Positions 45,596 to 55,158 of a DNA stretch of 64,000 nucleotides are shown in pieces. The stretch is from Marinomonas ostreistagni. Its GTDB lineage: Bacteria; Pseudomonadota; Gammaproteobacteria; Pseudomonadales; Marinomonadaceae. Within the stretch, counting starts at the first letter, position 1. Each line of letters opens with the position of its first letter. Location: positions 124,001 to 188,000 of the forward strand of contig NZ_JAEMUH010000001.1 of assembly GCF_016461785.1 (NCBI RefSeq). The letters run 5' to 3'. Both the position numbers and the translations under genes were made by a program. The notes beneath the pieces are model-generated. The model was not told the DNA's origin. It saw only the letters and a list, made by a program, of their open reading frames with translations, and did no database searches.

Positions 45596-46393
45596 TTAGC
45601 TTTTTGAATGTTGTGTTTGATCTTGCTGGCGAACCCACAGATCTGCGTATTTAACAAATGTTGAATGAGCGGATAAAACGGCTAACAAAAAACCTTGTTT
45701 ACCGTCTAAAAAGCCACGTTTAACGAGATACATCTTAACGAAACATGCAAAGGCATGCAGGCATGCCGAGCTTAGTGAAGTGGTTTTACCACGCTTTTGC
45801 TTTTGGTCGGCTGACAGCTTGGCATACGACGCAGACTTAACCAAGTAGTGGTGCAAATTATCGTAGGTGTAGTGGGTCATATCGCCCACCAGCGGCTGAG
45901 TACTTACGCCTTCTTTTAGTTGTACTTTCTCATGCACTAGGTCGTCGGAGTAGCCACCTTCATTGACACGATACAAGCGTGTGACACGATCTGGATACCA
46001 GCCAGAGTGGGTAATAAAGCGACCAAATACCCAGCTTTTTCGATTCACACTATACGCCGTATTAGGACGCTGGGCAGTTAATGCTTCTAAAATACTCGCC
46101 TCAAGCTCAGGTGTAACCACTTCATCTGCATCAATCCAGAATACATAGTCTGTATCGATGTAAGCTTGAGCCGCTTGGCGCTGTATGCCAAACCCTTCCC
46201 AGTTTTCTTTTGTATAAAAATGAGTCGTGTATTGGCGTGCGATTTCCTCTGTGCGATCCGTACTACCAGAATCCAGCAATACAATTTTATCAGCCCAGTT
46301 CATTAGGCTGTCGAGGCAGGCCTGAAGATTTTTTTCTTCATTCTTAACAATCAATGCCGCAGTCACTGTGGCGCGCTTAGCTGGGCTGTTCAT
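45596..46393 (-). CDS. WaaE/KdtX-like GT2 core glycosyltransferase
   Basis: GT2 protein of 265 aa with the WaaE/KdtX hallmarks: AALIVKNEEKNLQACLDSL, DKIVLLDSGSTDRTEEIA, the WIDADEVVTPEL metal motif, and GWYPDRVTRLYR. WaaE adds a beta-1,4-glucose to the first heptose of the inner core in several gammaproteobacteria. AGGA lies before the start. It sits ten bases after waaF, and upstream of the other GT2 gene, so it is part of the LPS core operon. Confidence 0.88.
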   Translation of the reverse strand: MNSPAKRATVTAALIVKNEEKNLQACLDSLMNWADKIVLLDSGSTDRTEEIARQYTTHFYTKENWEGFGIQRQAAQAYIDTDYVFWIDADEVVTPELEASILEALTAQRPNTAYSVNRKSWVFGRFITHSGWYPDRVTRLYRVNEGGYSDDLVHEKVQLKEGVSTQPLVGDMTHYTYDNLHHYLVKSASYAKLSADQKQKRGKTTSLSSACLHAFACFVKMYLVKRGFLDGKQGFLLAVLSAHSTFVKYADLWVRQQDQTQHSKS

Positions 46394-46403
46394 GGTGGGT
46401 GTC

Positions 46404-47414
46404 CTAGCGATCCAGTTGTATCGATTGAATAATTTGCTCGGGTTTTAGCTGGTTTAAGCAGTTCGTGTGTTCCAATGGGCAGGTTCGCTTAAAACAAGGT
46501 GAACACTCTAAATGCAGGTTGTGAATGACTTTATTCATTGTAAGTGGTGGAGTGAAGGCTTCGCTGGTGGAGCCATAAATACCATGAACCTTTGTGCCTA
46601 CAGCCGCTGCGACATGCATTAGCCCCGAGTCATTACTGATGGCCAGTTTTGCCGCCGCTAACAGGTCAATAGCATCGACCAATTGGGTTTTGCCACATAG
46701 ATTATGGGCATGCTGACCTAAGTCTTTGATAATAACATTGCCATCATTGATGTCTTTCGGGCCACCTAAAATCCAGACTTGATAGCCTTGTGTAATCAAG
46801 CGCTCAGCTAATTCATGAAAATGAGCTAATGGCCATTGCTTTGCTGGGCCGTATTCTGCTCCAGCCATCATGGCGACTGCGGGTCGACTACTGTCCAAAC
46901 TATGACTTTGGTAAAGTGCTGCTTGATTACCTTTATCCACGGTCAGCACCGGGTCGGGTAAGTTCTGCGGTGGATAAGCAATAGATTTATTTACACCCAA
47001 AGAAACAAAGCGCTTTACTGTCTGGTTTAAGGTCTTTTTATCTAGCTTCCGTCGTTCATTAAGAAGGATGTAGCGCTGCTCGCCATGATAGCCAACACGT
47101 TTTGGTACTTTAGCAAAAAATGGTACCAAAGCTGACTTCCACGAACGTGGCAGTACGATAGCTTCATCGTACTGTTCACTTTGCAGGGATTGACCGAGTT
47201 TGCGGCGAGTAGAGATACCCCACTCGCCATGCCCTGTTTTAAGCGTAATCGCGCGGCGTACTTCTGCCATGCGTGCAATAATTGGGCTTGACCAAGCGGG
47301 GCCTATTACATCAATGATGGCCTCTGGGTCCTGTAGCTGTATGGTCTTAAACAGGCTTTGTGCCATGACCATATCACCGACCCATGAAGGCCCAACAATC
47401 AAATATTTAGCCAC
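46404..47414 (-). CDS. waaF: ADP-heptose--LPS heptosyltransferase II
   Basis: Adds the second heptose to the LPS inner core, using ADP-L-glycero-D-manno-heptose made by hldD. The 336-aa GT9 protein opens [22 protein letters not shown], typical of WaaF, and keeps the ADP-heptose contact segment [22 protein letters not shown] and the family PGAE-like motif ([13 protein letters not shown]). The start codon is GTG. It overlaps hldD by eight bases. Confidence 0.95.
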   Translation of the reverse strand: MAKYLIVGPSWVGDMVMAQSLFKTIQLQDPEAIIDVIGPAWSSPIIARMAEVRRAITLKTGHGEWGISTRRKLGQSLQSEQYDEAIVLPRSWKSALVPFFAKVPKRVGYHGEQRYILLNERRKLDKKTLNQTVKRFVSLGVNKSIAYPPQNLPDPVLTVDKGNQAALYQSHSLDSSRPAVAMMAGAEYGPAKQWPLAHFHELAERLITQGYQVWILGGPKDINDGNVIIKDLGQHAHNLCGKTQLVDAIDLLAAAKLAISNDSGLMHVAAAVGTKVHGIYGSTSEAFTPPLTMNKVIHNLHLECSPCFKRTCPLEHTNCLNQLKPEQIIQSIQLDR

Positions 47415-48354
47415 GTTGATCTAGCCATACCATGTAGTCTTTAACGCCTTGAGCAAGACCACGGAAAGATCCCTCGTAACCTGCCTCACGAAGTTTAGTA
47501 ATATCCGCTTGAGTAAAGCTTTGGTAAGCGCCTTTAAGGTGTTCAGGGAATGGAATGAACTCAATCTCCCCTTTACCGTAATGCTCAATGACTGTCTCAG
47601 CAATCGTTTTGAATGGTTCTGCGTTACCCGTACCTAGGTTGAAAATACCTGCTTTTTCAGGATTATCTAAGAACCAAAGCTTAGTGTTGACTAAATCTTC
47701 TACATATATGAAATCACGGCTTTGGCCACCTGCTTCATAGCCGTCATAAGCACCGAACAATTTCGGGTTTTCGCCGGCTAAAACTTGATTACGTAGGTGG
47801 AAGGCCACACTTGCCATACTGCCTTTGTGGTTTTCGCGAGGTCCATATACGTTGAAGTAACGGAAACCTACGATCTGCGAAGATGCGGTTGGTAAAATCT
47901 CACGCACGTATTGATCGAATTGGAACTTCGAAAACGCATACATATTTAGTGGGTTTTCGTTTTTGCGAGACTCTTGGAAAACGGGACCAGGGCCATAAAC
48001 TGAAGCAGAAGAGGCATAAGAAAAGGCCACTTTATGGTCAATACACCATTTCAACACCGCTTTTGAGTACTGGTAGTTGACGTCCATGACGTATTTGCCA
48101 TCCCATTCTGTGGTCGCAGAACACGCACCCTCATGGAATACTGCTTTAGCTTGGATATTCAGTGAGTCGGTTTTAATCGCTTCAAGGAAATCGTACATAT
48201 CCATATAGTCAGCGATGTCTAGGTCAGACAGGTTTAGACATTTCTTACCATCTGTTAGGTCATCGACTAGAAGAATGTCACGGATGCCGCGATCGTTCAG
48301 TGCTTTGATAATGTTGCTGCCGATAAAGCCGGCGCCGCCAGTTACGATATACAT
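47407..48354 (-). CDS. hldD: ADP-L-glycero-D-manno-heptose 6-epimerase
   Basis: Final step of ADP-heptose synthesis. Extended short-chain dehydrogenase of 315 aa with the nucleotide motif GGAGFIGSN near the start, the active-site serine region YASSASVYG, and the catalytic Tyr/Lys of YAFSKFQFD. The segment [16 protein letters not shown] is specific to this enzyme. It is followed immediately by waaF, joining synthesis and transfer of the heptose in one transcript. Partner of hldE, divergent at 49578. Confidence 0.95.
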   Translation of the reverse strand: MYIVTGGAGFIGSNIIKALNDRGIRDILLVDDLTDGKKCLNLSDLDIADYMDMYDFLEAIKTDSLNIQAKAVFHEGACSATTEWDGKYVMDVNYQYSKAVLKWCIDHKVAFSYASSASVYGPGPVFQESRKNENPLNMYAFSKFQFDQYVREILPTASSQIVGFRYFNVYGPRENHKGSMASVAFHLRNQVLAGENPKLFGAYDGYEAGGQSRDFIYVEDLVNTKLWFLDNPEKAGIFNLGTGNAEPFKTIAETVIEHYGKGEIEFIPFPEHLKGAYQSFTQADITKLREAGYEGSFRGLAQGVKDYMVWLDQRG

Positions 48355-48373
48355 AGTCTAAGTCCCGTAATCT

Positions 48374-49510
48374 TTAAGAATCTCGCCATTTTAGCACTTC
48401 TGCTAAACCTAGAAAGATGTGATACCCCGTGGTGCCAGGTAAAGGAAAACCTTTGCTTTGATTATTAGCATCTAGGTATTCAATCCAGCGGCCACGGTCA
48501 ATGAAGTAGTAAGTTTGTAAAAAACTCAATGCGCTTTCCAATCGATCGCATCGTTCGTTCTCATCCAGTTCAGCAACGCAACAGGCTTTTAAATATTCGG
48601 TAATTGGCCAAATTCGCTTATCAGCGTCAACGATTTGGAAGGTATTGCCATCCATACTGTTAACAATGCCACCATTCGTACTCATGCCGTGAGTTGTTGC
48701 CACTTGCCATAATTGCTTTGCAAGCTCTAAATCTTGCTTACGCCCTGTGATGCGATAGGTTTGATGCAGTAGCCATACCCACTCAAAATGATGGCCAGGC
48801 TCGACTAAGTGACCTGTTTTCACATCAAGGGATAGGTCCGCATTGAAAAATTCTCTCAATGTACAGGTTTTCGGCTCAACAAAATATTGTTCCGCCAGTG
48901 AACAGATTTCACTGATTCGTGCCACATACTTTTCTGCTTGAGTTGCCTCAAACGCTGCCACAAAACCTTCTAATAAATGCATGTGCGGGTTTTGACGGCG
49001 CACAGTTTGCCCATCTAATGGAAACGCCTCATAAAAGCCGCCGTTGGGGTGGCGCATTCTTTGGTCTAAAAACTGATCGGTTTGCTCAATAAAGGTTAAT
49101 GCCCGTTCATCTTTGGTCAGCATAAAGTAATGACTGAACGACAGCATTACAAAAGCGAGTGCGTAGGCATCGCTTTGCGTATCAAGTATGGTCATGTCGT
49201 CGTTGCGTGAGAAAATCCAACGATCATCGACAAAATACAGCTCGATAATGGCATTAAATAAGTTTGAAATGTGTGTGTCATAGCCGGATACCAACCCAAG
49301 CCTAGTTGCATGGCTTAAAGTGTATAGTTGACGACATTGTGTCAGCAGGCGTACGCGTCCCACAGGGTTGGGTTGCCAGTCGAGAGTTAGGCTTTCAAGG
49401 CTGTGACCAGTGTTTGTAAAACCGTGGTTGACCCAGTTAGGGATCAGTCCTTGGAAAACGTGATCTGCACAACTCTCTATGCGTTTGTGCAAGGTTTGAG
49501 GTATTTCCAT
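48374..49510 (-). CDS. AGE family sugar epimerase/isomerase
   Basis: Alpha/alpha-barrel protein of about 378 aa from the N-acylglucosamine 2-epimerase superfamily. Typical blocks are RLLTQCRQLYTLSHA, the catalytic-type histidine in QNPHMHLLEGFVAAFEAT, and LVEPGHHFEWVWLLH. Members act as sugar 2-epimerases or as mannose-6-phosphate-type or sulfoquinovose isomerases. The ATG at 49510 and an in-frame GTG at 49525 are both possible starts. Its place at the head of the hldD-waaF operon suggests a role in supplying a sugar for the LPS core, but the substrate is not determined. Confidence 0.82.
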   Translation of the reverse strand: MEIPQTLHKRIESCADHVFQGLIPNWVNHGFTNTGHSLESLTLDWQPNPVGRVRLLTQCRQLYTLSHATRLGLVSGYDTHISNLFNAIIELYFVDDRWIFSRNDDMTILDTQSDAYALAFVMLSFSHYFMLTKDERALTFIEQTDQFLDQRMRHPNGGFYEAFPLDGQTVRRQNPHMHLLEGFVAAFEATQAEKYVARISEICSLAEQYFVEPKTCTLREFFNADLSLDVKTGHLVEPGHHFEWVWLLHQTYRITGRKQDLELAKQLWQVATTHGMSTNGGIVNSMDGNTFQIVDADKRIWPITEYLKACCVAELDENERCDRLESALSFLQTYYFIDRGRWIEYLDANNQSKGFPLPGTTGYHIFLGLAEVLKWRDS

Positions 49511-49577
49511 GTTGATCAATTTCACATGAGTCCAAATCGAAAGTTGCTTATGATAAAATGTCCGACTTCAAAAATCG

Positions 49578-51017
49578 ATGAAAAGCACCATGATATCCTC
49601 ACATTTAAACTTTAAGAACAAACATATCCTTGTTGTCGGTGATGTAATGCTAGATCGTTATTGGCATGGCGGCACCTCACGAATTTCACCGGAGGCACCG
49701 GTACAGGTAGTGAAAGTCTCTAATGTTGAGGATCGCCCAGGTGGTGCTGCGAACGTAGCATTAGGGCTTGCGAAGCTTGGCGTACGAGTATCTTTAGTGG
49801 GTGTCGTAGGGAGTGATGAGAACGCAACGGCTTTGGAAAGTACTCTAACTGAACAAGGCGTAGAGTGTCATTTTGTTACAGCTGAGAACTTACCAACGAT
49901 TACCAAACTGCGCGTGATCAGTCGTCACCAGCAACTCATTCGTCTAGATTTTGAAGAACGTGAAGACTCACTGAGTCAGAATCAGGCGGTTGCGGACAAA
50001 GTAGCGAGCCTGTTACCTGATTCTAGCGCGGTTATTTTCTCTGACTATGCAAAAGGTTGCTTGGCAGATGTGCAAACCTTGATTCAACTAACGAATGCCG
50101 CCAATGTGCCCAGTTTCATTGACCCGAAAGGGGACGATTTCTCCATTTATCAAGGTGCAACATTAGTTAAACCTAATTTGGTCGAATTTGAAGCCATCGT
50201 GGGCAAGTGTTCGGACCTGAAGGAAATAGAGAAAAAAGGTTTAGAGTTGCGTCAGCGCTTTGGCTGGAAAGCCTTATTGGTGACACGTGGCGAAGATGGA
50301 TTGGTGCTATTAGAAGATGGCAAACCTTCTTTCTCTCTCGCAACAGCAGCTAAAGAAGTATTTGATGTAACGGGCGCTGGCGACACTGTGGTGGCTGTTT
50401 TGACGGCGGTCTTTACAACGAGTAAGCGCTTTGCAGACGCGGTAGATTATGCCAATCAAGCAGCGGGCTATGTCGTAGGCAAATTGGGTACGGCGTCGAT
50501 TACCGCTGAAACGCTTGAAGCCATTATGTTTGCTCGCTCGCACTCTACTAATTTTGGTGTGTTATCCCCTGAAGAGCTAAAAGAGCAAATCAAACTGGCT
50601 CAGCTAAATGGAGAGAAAATAGTGTTCACCAACGGCTGTTTTGACATCCTTCACCCAGGCCATGTGACTTATATTAAACAAGCTAAAGCACTCGGCGATC
50701 GTTTAGTCGTGGCAGTGAATACCGATGCATCGGTTAAGCGTCTAAAAGGTGAATCACGTCCCATTAACGACTTAACTCATCGTATGGCGGTGCTTGAAGG
50801 GATTGGTGCTATCGACTGGGTAACGTGGTTTGATGAAGACACACCATTAGAAGTCATTCAGCAATTGACCCCAGATGTGCTGGTAAAAGGTGGCGACTAC
50901 ACCATTGAGTCAATTGTTGGGGCGGATCATGTATTGGATAATGGCGGTGAAGTGAAAGTACTGACATTTGTGGACGGTTATTCTACGACCAAAATTATTG
51001 AAAAGGCGAACAGCTGA
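49578..51017 (+). CDS. hldE: Bifunctional heptose-7-phosphate kinase/heptose-1-phosphate adenylyltransferase
   Basis: Two-domain enzyme of 479 aa. The N-terminal ribokinase-type domain (about 15-325) has GGAANVALGLAKLG and the anion hole DVTGAGDTVVA. The C-terminal nucleotidyltransferase (about 345-479) has FTNGCFDILHPGHVTYI. It phosphorylates D-glycero-D-manno-heptose-7-phosphate and then adenylates the heptose-1-phosphate, feeding hldD. Its stop overlaps the msbA start by one base (TGATG), showing translational coupling. Confidence 0.96.
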   Translation: MKSTMISSHLNFKNKHILVVGDVMLDRYWHGGTSRISPEAPVQVVKVSNVEDRPGGAANVALGLAKLGVRVSLVGVVGSDENATALESTLTEQGVECHFVTAENLPTITKLRVISRHQQLIRLDFEEREDSLSQNQAVADKVASLLPDSSAVIFSDYAKGCLADVQTLIQLTNAANVPSFIDPKGDDFSIYQGATLVKPNLVEFEAIVGKCSDLKEIEKKGLELRQRFGWKALLVTRGEDGLVLLEDGKPSFSLATAAKEVFDVTGAGDTVVAVLTAVFTTSKRFADAVDYANQAAGYVVGKLGTASITAETLEAIMFARSHSTNFGVLSPEELKEQIKLAQLNGEKIVFTNGCFDILHPGHVTYIKQAKALGDRLVVAVNTDASVKRLKGESRPINDLTHRMAVLEGIGAIDWVTWFDEDTPLEVIQQLTPDVLVKGGDYTIESIVGADHVLDNGGEVKVLTFVDGYSTTKIIEKANS

Positions 51018-52783
51018 TGACGGCTCAGGATCAACAAGCTCCGACAAAAAAGTCAGGGGTTAAGATCTACCTCCGCCTACTGAGCTACATTAAATCTCAG
51101 TGGTTAGTGTTTTTAGTCAGTGTGATGGGGTACATGCTCTATGGCGCGATGGAACCCGCATTGGCTGCTCAGCTGAAATACATTGTTGATGTGGTCTCGA
51201 CTGGTTCGATTGAAGAAAACCGTTTATTGATTCCTGCCACCATTCTGGCGATTATTTTTTTACGTGGTATCGGTACGTTTTTTGGTAGCTACTTTATGGC
51301 GATCATCGCCAACAAAGTGGTTTATGACTTACGTACCACTATGTTCGATAAATTAGGTTTATTGCCGACCAGTTATTACAGTGAAATGCCATCAGGTCGT
51401 TTGCTATCTAAATTGACTTACGATACAGAGCAAGTGATCGGTGCTGTGACGTCTGCTGTGAAAACTTTGCTGCGTGAAGGTTTAACGGTAGTGGGTCTGC
51501 TGGGTTACATGTTGTATGTAAACTGGAAACTGTCGATTCTTTTCTTGTTGATCATTCCTATCATCGGTTATGTGGTGTCCTATGCCTCCAAACGTTTTCG
51601 AAAGCTAAGTAAGCGTATTCAAAATGCGATGGGTGGCGTGTCCGATGTCGCCTCTGAATCGATCAAAGGTCATGAAGTCGTTAAAATTTTTGGCGGCTTT
51701 GAATACGAGCGTGATCGCTTTCGCCAAGCGGCGGGCGATAACCGACGCTCCCAGTTAAAGATGGAATTAACCAAAGCCCTGAATATTCCTGTGGTGCAAT
51801 TTTTAGTGGCGATTTCTTTGGCAATTCTTATCTGGTTAGCCTTAGATCCAAATCTTAGTCAGCATATGTCAGCGGGGGATTTTGTTTCCTTTATTACCGC
51901 GGCAGGCATGCTAAGTAAACCTGCTCGCCAGCTAACGGACGTGAACAGTACTTTGCAAAAAGGTATTGCCGCGGCACAGAGTATCTTTGATTTCATTGAT
52001 ATGGATGAAGAAGAGGACAGAGGAGTTAAACCGCTCGGAAATGCCAAGGGCGACATTGAATGGCGTAACCTTAGTTTTCAATACCCAAGCAGTGAACGCT
52101 TAACTTTAGATAACATCAACCTCGTCTTGCCAGCTGGTAAAACCTTGGCGCTAGTTGGTCGCTCTGGTGGTGGTAAATCTACCTTGGCTAATTTGGTACC
52201 ACGTCTATACGATGTTGCTGATGGTGGGTTGTATATTGATGGCTTAGACAGTCGTGAGTACAGCCTGAAGAGTTTGCGTAGCCAAATCGCGTTGGTGAAT
52301 CAGAATGTGGTGCTGTTCAACGGATCCATTCGCGAAAACATTGCCTATGGTTATTTGCGTGGTGCTTCCGAAGAAGAAGTCATTGCTGCTGCGAAAGCAG
52401 CGAATGCTTGGGAGTTTATTCAAGGCTTAGACCAAGGTTTAGATACCATGGTCGGTGAGAATGGTGTGTTGCTCTCTGGTGGCCAACGTCAACGTATTGC
52501 CATCGCTCGTGCTATTTTGAAGAACGCGCCTATTTTGATTTTGGATGAAGCGACGTCTGCCTTGGATACTGAGTCGGAACGAGCGATTCAACAGGCGCTG
52601 GACAGCCTCATGAAAAATCGTACTACGATTGCCATTGCCCACCGACTTTCGACCATTGAAAATGCAGACATCATTGCAGTGGTGGATCATGGCTCAATCA
52701 TTGAAGTCGGCTCTCATCATGAGCTATTAGCGCAAAATGGTGCCTACGCGCAACTTCACCAAAAACAATTTAACGAAGAGTAA
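51017..52783 (+). CDS. msbA: Lipid A export ABC transporter MsbA
   Basis: Half-transporter of 588 aa that flips lipid A-core across the inner membrane as a homodimer. Six helices fill about residues 20-310. The ATPase domain follows with Walker A GRSGGGKSTLANL, signature LSGGQRQRIAIARA and Walker B ILILDEATSALD. The PTSYYSEMPSGRLLSKLTYD segment matches MsbA. It lies between hldE and waaA, which puts synthesis, Kdo transfer and export of the same molecule in one operon. Confidence 0.95.
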   Translation: MTAQDQQAPTKKSGVKIYLRLLSYIKSQWLVFLVSVMGYMLYGAMEPALAAQLKYIVDVVSTGSIEENRLLIPATILAIIFLRGIGTFFGSYFMAIIANKVVYDLRTTMFDKLGLLPTSYYSEMPSGRLLSKLTYDTEQVIGAVTSAVKTLLREGLTVVGLLGYMLYVNWKLSILFLLIIPIIGYVVSYASKRFRKLSKRIQNAMGGVSDVASESIKGHEVVKIFGGFEYERDRFRQAAGDNRRSQLKMELTKALNIPVVQFLVAISLAILIWLALDPNLSQHMSAGDFVSFITAAGMLSKPARQLTDVNSTLQKGIAAAQSIFDFIDMDEEEDRGVKPLGNAKGDIEWRNLSFQYPSSERLTLDNINLVLPAGKTLALVGRSGGGKSTLANLVPRLYDVADGGLYIDGLDSREYSLKSLRSQIALVNQNVVLFNGSIRENIAYGYLRGASEEEVIAAAKAANAWEFIQGLDQGLDTMVGENGVLLSGGQRQRIAIARAILKNAPILILDEATSALDTESERAIQQALDSLMKNRTTIAIAHRLSTIENADIIAVVDHGSIIEVGSHHELLAQNGAYAQLHQKQFNEE

Positions 52784-52792
52784 CTCAGATTT

Positions 52793-54022
52793 ATGTGGCT
52801 CTATCGTGTGCTGCTGGTCTTAGCGTCGCCATTTATTGCGCGACGTATTTGGCGCTTCCATAAACGCTACGCCAATTATCGAGTGCAAGAAGCGCTCGGT
52901 CATTGGGGGGCTGTGCAAGCCGATCTTTGGTTACACTGCGCGTCCGTTGGCGAGGTGTTAGCCGCCAAACCATTGATTTCTCGATGGCTTGAAGCAAACC
53001 CAGGCAAGCAACTGCTGATCACCACAGTGACACCGACTGGTGAAGAACAAGTGCAAAAGTGGTTCGTAGACCGTGTTCAGCACCGTTACCTGCCTCTAGA
53101 TCATAAGGTTTGTGTTCAGCGTGCTTTAGCTGATCTCAATTGCCCACAACTCGCCATTATTGAAACGGAGCTTTGGCCCAATTTGCTTCAAACCGCGAAA
53201 GCAAAGGGTATGATCATACAGATTATTAATGCCCGTTTGAGTGAGCGCTCAGCCAAGCGATACGAAAAGTTTGGCTGTTTTTCAAAACCTCTGATGGCTC
53301 TGCCGGATCGTTTCTTAGCACACGCGGCAACCGATGCAGAACGTTTTAAAGCGCTGGGAGCGAAAGATGTCTCAGTGGTGGGCAATATTAAATTTGATAT
53401 TACTGCGCCAGAAGACAGTGAAGTGCCTGTTTGGCGCGAAGCACTTGCTCCCAACCACGAATTTGTTTGGATTGCCGCTAGCACCCATGAGGGCGAAGAT
53501 GCGCAGTTTTTAGAGGCGCACCAAGCTCTTAGAAAACAAATACCGCAAGCAAAATTGATCTTAGTCCCTCGCCATCCCGAACGCTTTGATGCTGTCTATG
53601 AACTCAGCCAACAGCAAGGCTTTCACACCGCTCGGCGCTCGACTGATAAGTTGGATACTTGGGCGCAAGCAGAAGTGCTGCTTGGTGATAGTATGGGCGA
53701 AATGATGCGCTACTTTGCTATCTCCGATGTGGCCTTTGTTGCTGGCAGCATGATCGAACGTGGAGGGCACAACCCAATAGAACCCGCGATATTAGCTAAG
53801 CCAGTAATCGTTGGTGAACACACCTTTAACTTTGCCGATATTACTGAATCACTGATACACGATGGCGGTGCTGCACGAGTGCACTCGGTGAGTGAGTTGT
53901 TGGAACAGTTGCTTATACTGCAAGACGTCAAACAGCGACAAACCATGGGGCAAAAAGCCCTTATTAACGCCCAATCAAATCAAGGTGCTTTAGAGCGAGT
54001 TTGTCGATTTTTAGGCACATAA
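52793..54022 (+). CDS. waaA: 3-deoxy-D-manno-octulosonic acid transferase
   Basis: Transfers Kdo to lipid IVA at the inner face of the cytoplasmic membrane. The 409-aa GT30 protein has a single N-terminal anchor, the acceptor-site block WLHCASVGEVLAAKPLI with the catalytic-type Glu, the IIETELWPN motif, and the donor-site region GGHNPIEPAILAKPVIVG. Ten bases after msbA and on the same strand. The low-GC island begins just after its stop. Confidence 0.95.
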   Translation: MWLYRVLLVLASPFIARRIWRFHKRYANYRVQEALGHWGAVQADLWLHCASVGEVLAAKPLISRWLEANPGKQLLITTVTPTGEEQVQKWFVDRVQHRYLPLDHKVCVQRALADLNCPQLAIIETELWPNLLQTAKAKGMIIQIINARLSERSAKRYEKFGCFSKPLMALPDRFLAHAATDAERFKALGAKDVSVVGNIKFDITAPEDSEVPVWREALAPNHEFVWIAASTHEGEDAQFLEAHQALRKQIPQAKLILVPRHPERFDAVYELSQQQGFHTARRSTDKLDTWAQAEVLLGDSMGEMMRYFAISDVAFVAGSMIERGGHNPIEPAILAKPVIVGEHTFNFADITESLIHDGGAARVHSVSELLEQLLILQDVKQRQTMGQKALINAQSNQGALERVCRFLGT

Positions 54023-54193
54023 AAGAGATAGCTTTCTAGAAAACCTATGATTTACTGTGCTAGCCTTCCTCGAAGGATATCAGCACTTAATAAAGGAATA
54101 TGTAAATGGATTTTCGTAGAATCACTGCCTTGGCTATTTTTTACAGCCCTCTTACCTTTAAACTCTTCTTATTACTTTTTCTACTGCGGTGCA
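54021..54193 (+). repeat. Degenerate repeat, copy 1 (split)
   Basis: Block A, 17 bases (54021-54037, AAAAGAGATAGCTTTCT), is identical to 55018-55034. Block B (54150-54193) matches 55032-55076 at about 39 of 45 positions with one gap. Here the blocks are separated by 112 bases that are absent from copy 2, and TCT is found on both sides of that extra segment. Both copies lie just upstream of an orphan membrane-protein gene. Confidence 0.7.
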
Positions 54194-54234
54194 GACACAG
54201 CTATCTGGCAGCTTTTAATAATCGCATTGTTTGA
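54106..54234 (+). CDS. Possible small hydrophobic peptide or lipoprotein remnant
   Basis: Open frame of 42 codons from an ATG with AAAGGA eight bases upstream. It has a basic start (MDFRRITALA), then a hydrophobic run (FKLFLLLFLLRC) that ends in a cysteine, like a decayed lipoprotein signal. It overlaps repeat copy 1. In copy 2 the matching region is broken by stops in each frame, one of them reading CGAYAQSDVIKPPLDYRN after a stop. This suggests both are remnants of one small exported protein, with copy 1 the better preserved. Confidence 0.3.
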   Translation: MDFRRITALAIFYSPLTFKLFLLLFLLRCRHSYLAAFNNRIV

Positions 54235-54342
54235 TAAGTGTATAATTAATTGTTCTACTAATGTAGGCACTTCTGCATGAAGTGCTTGAAAATTAAAGCG
54301 ACTTACTTGTTAATTACTATCTAAATATAGGTTGGATGTTTC

Positions 54343-54999
54343 TTGAATATTTTAGATTTAAAAGTGGCTTCAAAAAATATATTTTTATTAATGGTTGGTC
54401 TTCATATTGTTGGTGGAGCATGTTTTTTTATGGCTGGGGCTATGTTGTTTAATAATTATAAGCCTGTTGAAGTAGTTGAAATGTTAGAGATTGATGATGG
54501 ATATATTTTTAAATCTAAGAAGTTGCAGTTAAAAAATCGGAATGTTGGTATAAAATTCAGTTTTGATTCTCACGAAGATCGTTCAAGCTTACCTGATTTT
54601 AGTATAGATCATGGAAGTATTGAAAGTGATGTCATTTGTAATGGGCGTATTTCTAATCAGTCGAGCTATAGGCTTGATGGAAAATATGAGTATACAAATA
54701 AATATATTTATGTAACAGCTCTTGAAGATATTACGATTGATGGATGTCAGATTGAAATAAAGTTGAAGTCTATAACGTTCTCTAAGTATATAAATGATAT
54801 GAGTGTTGTTCGTACAGGAGAAGGGGGGGTTAGGGGTATCCCTAAAATATTCGAAGTTATTATAAAGATTGGGTACTTTGTTATTTTGATGTATATAGGT
54901 TTTCTTGATGGTGTTCTCGCTTTTTTAGGGGGCGCAGTTATGTTTGTTTCTGGTGGAATGTATTTTTATTTAAGGAAGAAGATTAGATGGCAAAAATAG
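54343..54999 (+). CDS. Orphan membrane protein, AT-rich
   Basis: Protein of 218 aa that I do not recognise. One helix at about 12-35, a soluble domain of about 130 residues with a beta-rich look (many alternating polar/hydrophobic stretches, two cysteines), then two helices at about 172-190 and 192-212. The soluble part is likely on the outer face. The start is a TTG. Base composition is much more AT-rich than flanking waaA or thiB, pointing to transfer. It is preceded by repeat copy 1 and followed by copy 2. Confidence 0.6.
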   Translation: MNILDLKVASKNIFLLMVGLHIVGGACFFMAGAMLFNNYKPVEVVEMLEIDDGYIFKSKKLQLKNRNVGIKFSFDSHEDRSSLPDFSIDHGSIESDVICNGRISNQSSYRLDGKYEYTNKYIYVTALEDITIDGCQIEIKLKSITFSKYINDMSVVRTGEGGVRGIPKIFEVIIKIGYFVILMYIGFLDGVLAFLGGAVMFVSGGMYFYLRKKIRWQK

Positions 55000-55017
55000 T
55001 AACTGTCTATACAGACG

Positions 55018-55076
55018 AAAAGAGATAGCTTTCTTACCTTTCAATTCCTCTCATTACTTTTTTCTAATGCGGTGCA
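55018..55076 (+). repeat. Degenerate repeat, copy 2
   Basis: Second copy of the repeat at 54021-54193, lacking the 112-base segment. It lies just after the 54343 gene and 83 bases before the 55159 gene. Confidence 0.7.
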
Positions 55077-55158
55077 TATGCACAATCTGACGTTATTAAG
55101 CCGCCGCTTGATTATAGAAATTTAGAAGTTATTTCCTTTATCTAATCTAGGTACACCC

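Noticed and set aside
45583-45657. Longer N terminus for the GT2 protein
   Set aside because: Would overlap the WaaE-like gene by 62 bases and adds residues with no family similarity; the GT2 fold begins at MRHISIITINYN.
52439-52690. Open frames antisense to msbA and other large genes
   Set aside because: Shadow frames inside well-conserved genes with no ribosome sites or similarity.
54047-54280. 77-codon open frame after waaA
   Set aside because: Lacks a ribosome site and family similarity, and overlaps the repeat and the better-supported 42-codon frame.
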